Source of the DNA: Ceratobasidium sp. AG-K
Lineage: Eukaryota; Basidiomycota; Agaricomycetes; Cantharellales; Ceratobasidiaceae
Reading direction: 5' to 3'
Length of the DNA stretch: 64,000 nt
Assembly (NCBI GenBank): GCA_037039685.1
Contig: JAWNGF010000003.1
Coordinates: 620,001 to 684,000 of the forward strand
Position 1 is the first letter of the stretch. Each line of letters begins with the position of its first letter. The position numbers and the translations under genes were made by a program. Shown piece after piece: positions 55,301 to 64,000 of the stretch. Under the pieces are notes generated by a model, which did no database searches, had not been told where the DNA came from, and saw only the letters and a program-made list of their open reading frames with translations.

Positions 55301-55603
55301 AGGGGACTGGGAGGAAGGGCCGCGTCGCTGTCCACGCGTGCGCTTGCGCTTGCGACCTCGTGGGGGAGAGAGCGGTGGCAGTGGGATCGGACGGGGACTA
55401 GATGGCGGGTCCCGTCGATGGTAGTGACGCCTACCGCGAGGCGCCGGAAGGTGTCCTTCCGCGAGCAAGGCGCGAGCAAGGCGAATAACCTTGCATTCGC
55501 GGCGCCTGTCGCTCCCAGGACAACCAGTACGAGCGTGTTTTCGTACGGTCTTTGGATGGAACCGACCGCCGCACGAAGGACACGTATCCTTGGGTCCCGC
55601 CAT
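52366..55603 (-). CDS. Tnp2-type CACTA transposase (4 exons, 1024 aa)
   Basis: Exons are 55603-55051, 55001-53435, 53379-52821 and 52761-52366, with GT-AG introns of 49-59 bp. The spliced frame is open. ATG at 55603 starts MAGPKDTCPSCGGRFHPK; CPSC followed by HPKTVRKHARTGC forms a possible zinc finger. A Pro/Ser/Arg-rich linker follows. The transposase core contains LGLSTDGFGPFKS, CWPLLLFNYNLDPQIRTRLE, VIPGPNAPKEIDTFLDPLI, a Cys pair (LPCRACKIVGI) and PHDFMHLMFENVVKTLLDLW. These match the Transposase_21/Tnp2 family, and the Asp residues of STDGF and HDFMH are likely catalytic. It excises and integrates the element through its CACTG ends. The start upstream at 55669 is possible but less likely. 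Confidence 0.9.
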
Positions 55604-56597
55604 GCTGTACACCAGAAAATGGATTAGCCCGCGCTTCCGGGGCGCGCATGCACGCAAGAAAACGTACATACCCAGTGCCTCAGTCGGTCAGGCCGCGCTG
55701 TGAACGTAGAATCGAAAGGGGGCACTGCGTAGAGCAGGATTTTCTATTTAACGCGCATTTAGTGATAAAATAGGCGGGCCGCGCTGCAAAACGAGACTTA
55801 CTTCAGCATTTCACAATAGCCGCCGTCCGCGCCAACGATCAACGCCGAAAAATGTGGCGCGATCCATGACAGGCATAACGATGCGTCACCCAGCGTCCTC
55901 GAGTGGGTAATTATGTTATTTGATACCCCGAGGTCGTGAATCGGCACTAAGTTTGACGCGTCAATGAGAAGGACAATATATCAAAGTCGGGAGCGAACTC
56001 GCTGGTTAAGTGGCGCACAGCGGGGTGGGACTTCGCGAAGTCAATCCGGGCACGTACGTTTCCGACGAGATAGTTATTGACCTATATGCGCGTGCATCAG
56101 ACGGCGTCAATACAAGGGCGATTATACGCACCTGTTGGGTCGGTTACCACCCGCAAGCAACATCGTGGGAGGACGTGAAAGATCGATATCTGCCGATGAA
56201 CGCGCGTCAATTGGAGTTAGCAATTTTGTTGAAGGGTTCTACTTACCAGGGCCCAAGATACCGCAGTCCAAAACGAACCAAAAAAAAAGTGGTCGGAGTG
56301 ACCAAACAATTGCGTCATGTCCAAAAAATCCAGATCTCCGGGGTTGCAGGCACAGGGTGGTGGTGGAAAGATCGAAGTCGAATGAAAAGTGTCCCGTGAC
56401 CGGATCCACGGATTTGACCCTCGCCACACGCAGCCGATTGGCTTCACTCTTGCATAAGCAACAGAGTGCACTGCCTTGAACCCTGCAATCACGGCGCCAC
56501 AACATTCGCCACCAAGAGCCGACACAGTGAGTTCCCCGTTCATCCACCAAACTTCCAACACGCACCGCTCCTCCTTTTGTGCTAACTCATTCGTCCT
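55604..56597. other. Divergent promoter region inside the CACTA element
   Basis: About 1 kb between the transposase gene (minus) and the charged protein gene (plus). ORFs seen here lack motifs, and no terminator or RNA gene is visible. It probably drives both genes. Confidence 0.45.
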
Positions 56598-58756
56598 ATG
56601 GCTCGCCGATCTAACGACGTGGGCGGGAAGGGAAAGGGGAAAAAGCGCGACACGGACACGGATTCGGACAACAGGAAGCCACACGACAGTGACGACGGCG
56701 AACTCGACAAGGACGTGGCCAAAACCTTGGGGGCCACGTTCGAGGAGAAAAAGAAGAAGAAGAAGAAGAAGAAGGACCTCGCGTCGGACGTGACCAAGCC
56801 GGAAGACGATGACGACGGTGACACTGAGGATTCCCATGCGCGAAGTGAGTTATCTTTTCATTCGCGCTTTTCTTTTCGTTTGCGTTTTCATTTTTTTAAA
56901 TATTTTTTCTCACTTTCTTACGCATCTGCGAGTTGCTTTGCTAATCGCCTTCCGCCGTTTACAGTCGCGCGAATGGAGGCCGAGCTCAGTCTTGCCCGCG
57001 CGCAGATAGCCAACTACGAACGCGACGGTGCCCTAGCAACCCCGGGTGCCTCAGGCTCGAACGCAAAATCCCCGAACGCGAAGTCCACGAGCAGCAAGAA
57101 GGACAAGAAACATAAGAAGAGAGAAAGTTCGAGCGGTCGCAAAGTTATCCCCTACCCGGAGAAAAAAACAAAGGTGAACGCCAAGCGATGGAAAAAGTGG
57201 CTAGGGTGGGAAAAAGCCCAGTGGTCGCGCGCACGGGTAGGCTCTCGTATCGTTCAACTGTTGGTCCGATAACTTAAGATTGCCACGCAGGCGAGCATGC
57301 GCAAGTGCATCAACCGCGTTGGCCTCGATCTCAACCTGGTGTATCGGCGCCAATCGCCATCAGACGTCGGCTTAGCTTTGAGTATGGTGAGGCCCTCTTC
57401 ATGCCTGATTTGATTGTCGTGCTAACTATTTCGTAGTTCCGCAAGAAAGTCCCCGAGTTTGACGTGTTCGAAAGGAACTGGGGCGCCGAGCAGCTACTCC
57501 AGGAGACCTTCAACCACCTTCGTCTACACCACCTCCGATCGCAGGACACTTCGTCCTCGTCCTCCGATTCCGACGACTCTGACTCTGGCGAGTCCGACGA
57601 CTCGGACAGCCCTCCGCCCACCAAGAAACGGAGGGTCATCGAAGGTGATGGTAAACAGAAGAAGCGCAAACCTGAGCCTACGAAGAATACCGACGCCGCG
57701 AAGGACGCTTCGCATTCGACTTCAAAGCGAAATGAAGAATCGACTCGCGCCAAGGAGTCGGTGTCAAAGGACCACGCCCGCGACCAGGACGAGACTCGCG
57801 ACAAGGACGAGGGCAAGGACGAGGGCAAGGGCAAGGGTTACAGCAAGAGCAAGAGCAAGAGCAAGCCAACTGCTCAACCCGAGCAGCCTGGCCACGAGGA
57901 GAGCGAAGACGAGACGAGCGAAGACGAGGCGAGCGAGCTTGAGTCGACGGAGGATGACGAGGAAAAGCAACCCCCCCGCAAGAAAGCGAAAACGAGTCGC
58001 ACGTCTGACGCTGGGGACAAGCCCAAAGGCAAGGGCAAGGGCAAGAAAAACGCGAATGCGCAGCAGCAAGGTGAGTTCGTTGGGTGGTGGCTCGTTTATA
58101 TGGTACTCATTAACTTTTTTTCTATGTTCTTTGCGGACGCCATTTTAGCCCCCCCGTCTTCCCAGAGCACTAACCCCTCCGCCGACGCACAAAAAACGTC
58201 GCCCTTGCGCAGTAGTGCCGCCCCGCGGTCGGTTGTCCAAGTCGAGCTCCCGTCGCCGCGCCGTCCGACACGACCAACCCAGCCCGCTCCGCCTCCCTTC
58301 GGAGGCGGCAACCGCTCCTCAACCGACGCCGCCGCCCTTGCGGCACTCAACGGAGGTGTCGCGCCTACTCCGAAGTCCAAACCTAAGCTCAAGTTGAAGG
58401 TGGCACCCAACCCACCGAGCGAGGACGAGCAGGAGGAGGACGAGCAAGAGGAGGAGGAGGAGCCGGAGAAGGGTGAGGGGGAGAAGGACGAGGGGGAGAA
58501 GGACGAGGTCGAGCTAGACGAGATCGAGGAGGTCGAGGGCGAGCAAGATGACCGTGTCGCCTCAAAGTCGAAGCGGACGCGCAAGGACCCTCAGCTACCA
58601 GCGCGCGAGTCCATTCCACGCAGCGCCAAGAAACCGAGAGAGAGAGAGGATAGCCCAGCTCCGACCTCTAGCAGGGATGGTAAGGGCGGTAAGGGCGGTA
58701 GGGGTGGTAAGGGTGGTAAGGCCGGGCGAAAATGTGCGTTTCCGCTACTTCCATGA
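56598..58756 (+). CDS. Charged low-complexity protein encoded by the CACTA element
   Basis: Proposed exons are 56598-56844, 56965-57236, 57291-57386, 57437-58070 and 58149-58756. Each has GT-AG borders and the joined frame is open. MARRSNDVGGKGKGKKRD starts a Lys/Asp/Glu-rich region with a run of nine Lys. A short coiled segment follows (VARMEAELSLARAQIANYE). The only ordered part seems to be exons 3-4 (MRKCINRVGLDLNLVYRRQS, FRKKVPEFDVFERNWGAEQL). The rest alternates acidic and basic tracts and ends with GKGGKGGRGGKGG. It is probably nuclear. It may be a TnpA-like accessory or chromatin-binding protein, or a captured host gene. I recognise no domain. Confidence 0.65.
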
Positions 58757-59335
58757 CTATCTACTCACCGACACACCCAGAGCCTGCGTCGATTAGGGAC
58801 ATTCGCGTGCTGTAGTATACACGATCAACGCGCCACCCCCGCTCGCCCGAACTATGGCTTCCGGTTCGAAACCCATTTTTTTCCACTTTCCCTGATCGTT
58901 TTTTCTTGTTCTTGGACCCGCGTAGGTGCTTTTTTTGCACTGAACCCATATTTTCCAGTCTCAGTTGTGCTCCATTGACGTCGCACTGCACCCGAATCTG
59001 CTGGACGTCGTAGTCTTTCTATTTAGCCGTAGTGTATATTTTAGGTATCACAGAATTCACCAACTTTCACGGCTTATTCCCGCGCGCTTACACGGTTTGT
59101 CCGCATTGAGGGTCGCGAGCTCGAACTAGCTTTTTCGTTCATAAATAAGTGGAATGAGCCGAGCGCCCAAAAATATGTGGAATTGGTCTTGACGTATGCA
59201 ATCTGCTCCGCGTGAGAGGGAGCGCCTTAGAGACCAAAAAAAATATGGAACGTTAAAAGCGACCACGCGGGTTACAAGTTACGAGCTCTGGCACCAGAAA
59301 AAGTGGATATATAAGATGAAAACTCGAACCTAAAA
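58757..59335. repeat. Right subterminal region of the CACTA element
   Basis: No gene. Several motif copies occur: CCAAAAAAAATATGGA at 59234-59249, CCCAAAAATATGTGGAA at 59166-59182 and CCATATTTTCCAG at 58947-58959. They mirror the left-end motifs. Confidence 0.5.
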
Positions 59336-59360
59336 TTGTGGATCAAACAATCATACAGTG
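59336..59360 (-). repeat. Right terminal inverted repeat of the CACTA element
   Basis: Read on the minus strand it starts CACTGTATG and ends TCCACAA; pairs with 50996-51020. Confidence 0.88.
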
Positions 59361-61336
59361 AGAGAAATCGAAGGCCCAGAGGAGACGTGAAAGAGCAATA
59401 AAAATGGATTGTTCAGCAGTCTGAATGCCTGGGCACACGCGGCGGCCTACTGAACGGTTAGCGCAGGTCGTTACAGTTAATACCCAGGCTTACCAGCTCC
59501 GAAGCCAAAGTGGTCCCTCTTGAGTGGATCGCCCTGAGAGACGTACTCTTGCATAGAAGCATCATGGCCCATGTATCGTTCCGGTTTGAACTTGTCTGGT
59601 TTGTCAAACCTGTCGGGGTTCATGTGTATAGACCAAGCGTTGCATAAAACTGAAAAAAGTCAGCACACCCGGTAAACACCAGGGAACGGGTGAGTACCTA
59701 TTGAGTTTTTGGGGAAGAATAATCCATTGTAACAATCGTCTATGTGCAATATTTATGTTTACTACGTGCTCTAACACACTAATCCGGGTCGGCGTACACA
59801 CCTCGTTCGAGTCTATGCGCAACCGCAATTGGTAGCGGAGGCCGCCATCGTATAGCTTCTTTGATAACTAAACCCCACCCGGAATCAGTAACTACGTGTT
59901 ATACTCAATTAGGAAAGGCGACTAAACTTGCTCGTATGAATGGTAGAGATCGCTCATCCCGCCAAGTGGGTAAGGTTTCTTGGTCATAAACATTGTCAAT
60001 CTCCCCTTGAGCGTGTGTTTGGCTCTCCAGGCTGTGTATCAGCCTGCACGAAGTATATTATGCCTCCGGACCAATAGTTACAATATGTCACTCACCCCAA
60101 TATGCACGTTGATATAATCATTGCAACCTATAAAACCCGTAAATGGGGTTTCATAACGCATAACCGGGCTTACGATATCAGAGCCTCCTTCAAGGACAAC
60201 CCCACAAAGATAAAGTTGTTGTCTCTTCGTAAATCCCGTGCGTTTCTCGTCTGCCCAGACCTTATATGCAAAACACTCGGGATTGAGTCCCTCGGCTCCG
60301 CGTTGTCGACCAATTTCATAGAGACCTGGGGAATGATGAGTAGTTGCCGAGGCGATCGAAAGGCAACCTACCACCGTAAAGGCTGTCCATCATTTGGCCG
60401 AATCTTCCAGCCTTTTTCCTCCATGGAAAGGCAAATTCCGGAAGATAACTACCAGCATGTTAACCAGGGTACTGATGAGTGCGGCGGACGTACTTCATCC
60501 AAGGGAACCCAACGATTGGGGGTTTCCCGCCAGGCACATAAATCCCTGCACCGAATTTCAGGATGTGTTCCACACCATGGACAGCTGGGTCTTCGAAAGA
60601 CTCGCATCGAATCCCATAAGCTGTAAATAGATGAGGCTCATGTCGAACCGAGGCCCTACCGGCTTACTGAAGCACGTTATAACGCTCGTGGTATATCGTA
60701 TTGGGTACTCGAAAAACTTTTCGGGCGTGCGCAAGCACTCGTACAACAATTGTACGCTCTCGGCTTCCTGTAACATGACCCGTTCCGGCCTAATCATTAC
60801 ATTCGGGCCGAAGTGCTGCACAATTTGTTTCCGACCGATTCGCCATATTTCTGTGTCTTGTTTGAACCTGCATCCAACTTGTTTAGGACCAAAAGAATGG
60901 GGAGAGAAATGCGCACAAAAAGTTGTCGTCTTGTGTTGCATAAGCTGTAAGACTGTTGACCGGCCGATTTGAGTAGATTGACCCCCGCTTGTCCAGTAAT
61001 TCGTGTACGTGTGTGCCATCACCCGCGATACTGATCAGCGTACTGCTTCCGAGCTTGAGCGAAATGATGTCACCATACTTGGCGTGCAGCTCTTGTAACC
61101 TGTCTAGCATAAGCCTATAAGTCAAGGAGATCATGAAGTACTTACTGCTTGAATCTGCCCGCCCGTTTGAACGAGAGAAAGTTGCCGACGATGGGCCACG
61201 CTGGGGGACCCGGAGGCATACTAGACCCGCGAATACCTGGCCAGTCACAGACATATCCGAGTGCTACGACCGCTGCTAGTGCAACAAGGGCAAGTAAGGT
61301 GGCCGAATTCAGCTGTGGAGATTCTGTTTGCAACAT
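59361..61336 (-). pseudogene. P450 gene 2, main part, split by the CACTA transposon
   Basis: ATG at 61336 gives MLQTESPQLNS, a membrane anchor (LLALVALAAVVALGYVCDW) and MPPGPPAWPIVGN. Exons continue with RLQELHAKYGDIISLKL, FKQDTEIWRIGRKQIVQHF, EDPAVHGVEHILKFGAG, EGGSDIV, the ExxR helix (KEAIRWRP) and the heme signature FGFGAGRRVCPG split by an intron. The frame breaks after LLWAFDFS, where the transposon begins, and would read only a few foreign codons to a stop. I found no other clear lesion, so the insertion looks like the first inactivating event. The missing end is at 50795-50995. Confidence 0.88.
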
Positions 61337-61585
61337 GGACTTGGTTGGTTGGGGGGAGGGGCAACGCAAAGGCAGACAGATGGAGGGTGCCATGTTTATT
61401 CGGTACCCGAGGTCTCCAGGCTGAGATCGTGATCAGCGCTAGACCATCGAGAAACTTGGTGGCAAAGTGCAGGGTGGTCTCAAAATGGTAAGTGCAAGGT
61501 TGCATAGATCACATCGGGAATCTAGGATAGATTATGTTGTGACATGATACTAGCACAAGCGCATCACTATGGTACTCCATACTCC

Positions 61586-63813
61586 TCACGTGAAGGGCTC
61601 TTTGTAAACTCCATACCGCGCATACACCTCCTTTGCGCTGGCCAATTCCCTCTCAACCGTCTTGAACCTCTCTTCTGACCTTGGCGTAATTACGACTGGG
61701 AATGGAAGCGGACTCCGAATTCCTATAGTATGAAACGCCGTATTTCGATCCACTGAAGGAGTCGTACCGGGGGGAGCCGAAAACTCAAAAGCCCAGAGGA
61801 GACGCGAAAGAGCAATGAATAGCGACTGCTCGGCTGTTTGAATACCTGGACACACACGTCGCCCTATGGGTAGCAGGTTATCGGGTATACAGCTGGAAGA
61901 GTGCCAGGATTTACCAGCCCCAAAGGCAAAATGATCCCGCTTGAGTGGGTCGCCTTGAGAAACATATTCTTGCATAGAAGCTTCATGACCCAAGTATCGC
62001 TCAGGTTTGAACTTTCCTGGCTCTTCGAATCGTTTGGGATTCATATGGATGGCCAACGAGTTGCAGAGGACTCGAGCAATATTAGTCAGCCTTGCTGCGG
62101 GGTAGGCCTATCTAAATACCTATTGAATCTTTCGGCAGGAAGTACTCTCCATAATAGTCGTCTGTAGATCGATCAATACCGAAGGCCCAAAAACCTATTG
62201 ATATACGTACCCCTCTCTAATCTATGTGGAATTGCCACCGGCACCGGAGGTCTCCACCGCAAGGTTTCCTTAATGACTACTCGTAACTGTTGGCTTTAGC
62301 TCTCCCAAGGGCCAATGAATTTACCGACCAGCTCGCACGAAAGGAAGGGCCCCTTGGTCGCGCCATGTAGGGAGGGTTTCTTGGTCGTACGCGCTGTCAA
62401 TTTCTGTCCTGGCGCGGGTTTGGGCCTCGGGATCGTGTATGAGGCTAAGCAGTGGGTTGAATGTAACTCGATGAAAATCATCGCGAAAGGCTACTCACGC
62501 CAATATACAAGTCATTACAACCGCAGCAACCTATCATAATCTTTTGAGGTGCATATTCTTGCCATCTCGTCTGAGCTTACAATATCTGATCCTCCCTCGA
62601 GAATGATCCCACAGATATATGCTTGGTGGTGACGTGATATTCCCGTATGCTCCTCGCCTATCAAGAGCTTATACGCAAGGGTCTCCGTGTTCAGCCCTTT
62701 GACTCCACGCTGCTGACCAACGCCTAGCAGACCTGATACTTTATGAGCAGAAATGCAGTTGACCCTGGTCAGGGTGAGAACCTACCACAATAAAGACTAT
62801 CCATCATTTGACCTAGCTTTCGGGCTTTAGCTCTCCAAGGGAATAGAAACTCCGGGAGTCCACTAGTACGCAGGTTAAAAGGTGCATATGATGGCGAATT
62901 GGTAGCCTACTTGAGGGAAGGGAACCCGGGCAAACCAGGCATTATGACCGAGCTACCATACCTCAAGATATCCTCGACGTGCACTGCGGGATCTTCGATT
63001 GTCTCACATCGAACGCCGTAAGCTGGACAAACAAAAAAACATATTAAAAGTGCACGCTTAACAACCGAACAATATACTTAGACAGGTTACTACACTCGTG
63101 GTATACCTCATCACATACGCAGCAAGGTTCTCAGGATTTTGTGAACACTCGTGCAGGAGCTGCACACCCTCTGCTTCCTGTATGGCGAACCGCTCGGGCC
63201 TTTTCATTAAATTGGCCGCCAAATGCTGCACTATCTGTTTTCGACCTATACGCCATTTATCTGTATCTGTCTGGAACCTGTAGTTGATTCAATTTTCGTT
63301 GAGTTGGCCGGAGAGGATTTTTGAGAAACGTACAGTTGGTTCTCGTCCTTAGTCGCAATTGAGAGAAGAGCATTATGCGGCCGATTGGAATAAATTGCCC
63401 CACGCTTATCGAGCAACTCATGCACGAGCGTACCATCTCCTGCTAGGCTAATCGTTGTCGTGTTTCCCATTTTGAAAGAAATTATGTCGCCATACTTCGC
63501 GTGCAGAGCACTTAACCTAACAAACTCGAGCGTGTGACGCGGCTTAATCAGTGTATCAAGCTAACGACTTACTCTGATTTGAGGTTGAATATATTGCCAA
63601 CTATAGGGTATGTTCGAGGGCCTGTTAGAGAAACGTTAGAATGGTCACCTGATGTTGGTAATTTGACTTACCCGGAGGCATATTTCGCTTTCGCATACCT
63701 GGCAGCTGATCCCAAACATAGCGAAGTACTACTACGACCGCTAGTGTGGAAACAAACAGTGAGGCTCTCGACTTGGCCAGCGGACTTAGATCTGCCTGGA
63801 TTGCCTGTAACAT
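61586..63813 (-). CDS. Cytochrome P450 gene 3 (multi-exon)
   Basis: ATG at 63813 gives MLQAIQADLSPLAKSRASL, then an anchor (LFVSTLAVVVVLRYVWD) and the hinge NMPPG, which continues in exon 2 as PRTYPIVGNIFNLKSE. Later exons show LSALHAKYGDIISFKMG, WRIGRKQIVQHLAANLM, EDPAVHVEDILRYGSS, LPEFLFPWRAKARKLGQMMD, EGGSDIV, KETLRWRP and the heme region FAFGAG plus GRRVCPGIQTAEQS. The end is ARYGVYKEPFT, stop at 61586. It is more diverged than genes 1 and 2, and shares their intron layout as far as I followed it. Only 249 bp separate it from the start of gene 2. The substrate is unknown. Confidence 0.82.
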
Positions 63814-64000
63814 GACTTGAAGGTTCAATCTGGGAACCCGCGACCGGAGCAAGTCTCTCTAGGTGTAAAGTCGCCTGCGTAACCACCTATCTAGGTCAAT
63901 CACGATGCGCCCAAGAGGGGGAAACAGCTTCAAGGGCAGGGCTTGGTCGAATGGCAAAAGTGAGATGATTGTCACACGGTCAGGGATCTAATTCAGAATG
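63814..64000. other. Upstream flank of P450 gene 3
   Basis: Short promoter-side sequence to the window edge. No other feature is seen. Confidence 0.4.

Larger units (their letters stand above)
50996..59360. mobile_element. CACTA-superfamily (Tnp2) DNA transposon, 8365 bp, inserted in P450 gene 2
   Basis: The ends are CACTGTA...TACAGTG. The 25-bp terminal inverted repeats match at 17 positions, including CACTGTA outside and TCCACAA inside. A 3-bp AGA duplication flanks it (50993-50995 and 59361-59363). The paralogous P450 gene 1 has a single AGA at the same place (48169-48171), giving a clean empty-site comparison. Inside are an intact Tnp2 transposase gene, a divergently transcribed charged protein gene, a possible small ORF, and AAAAATATGGA-type motifs near both ends. 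It appears complete and potentially autonomous. Confidence 0.93.

Noticed and set aside
60572..60640. A broken splice site in P450 gene 2 (GG in place of AG before GAATTTGCC)
   Set aside because: Comparison with gene 1 shows the true acceptor lies a few codons upstream (GGTAG), which restores YLPEFAFPW in frame.

Overview
The window looks like a repeat-rich stretch of a basidiomycete genome, most likely an Agaricomycete of the Rhizoctonia type. That is inferred from dense 47-61 bp GT-AG introns, paralogous NACHT-WD40 genes, tandem microsomal P450 genes, chromodomain Ty3/gypsy retrotransposons and a Tnp2-type CACTA transposon. I see no tRNA, rRNA or CRISPR array.

Region 1 (1-26816) is a stack of nested Ty3/gypsy elements. 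Elements A (1-3570, minus) and B (3571-9854, minus) belong to one family. A sits inside the terminal ORF of B, and B sits inside element E (9855-about 13030, plus, a second family). E abuts the interrupted gag of element D (about 13031-26816, plus), which is also split by the very young element C (17192-24423, minus; LTRs differ at one base; 5-bp target duplication). The 3' LTR of D lies within a decayed WD40 gene. The A-D family carries gag, a -1 frameshifted pol (protease, RT, RNase H, integrase, chromodomain) and an unassigned terminal ORF ('ORF3') that overlaps pol. E carries a distant ORF3 in the same relative frame.

Region 2 (26817-47366) is a tandemly repeated block. Each unit pairs a plus-strand NACHT-WD40 gene with a convergent minus-strand gene for a Ser/Thr-rich, single-pass membrane protein with a Gly/Tyr/Gln-rich tail. 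Unit 1 is a relic interrupted by a fold-back element with 308-bp perfect arms. Unit 2 has an intact 1517-aa NACHT-WD40 gene and a membrane gene with a nonsense codon. Unit 3 has an intact 1515-aa NACHT-WD40 gene and an open membrane gene. Both intact receptors have six exons and 14 WD40 units.

Region 3 (47971-63813) is a cluster of three minus-strand P450 paralogs. The middle one is split by an 8365-bp CACTA-type transposon (50996-59360) with CACTG ends and an AGA target duplication. The transposon encodes an intact four-exon Tnp2 transposase, a charged low-complexity protein and a possible small Cys-rich protein. The last 63 P450 codons lie on one side of the transposon and the rest of the gene on the other.
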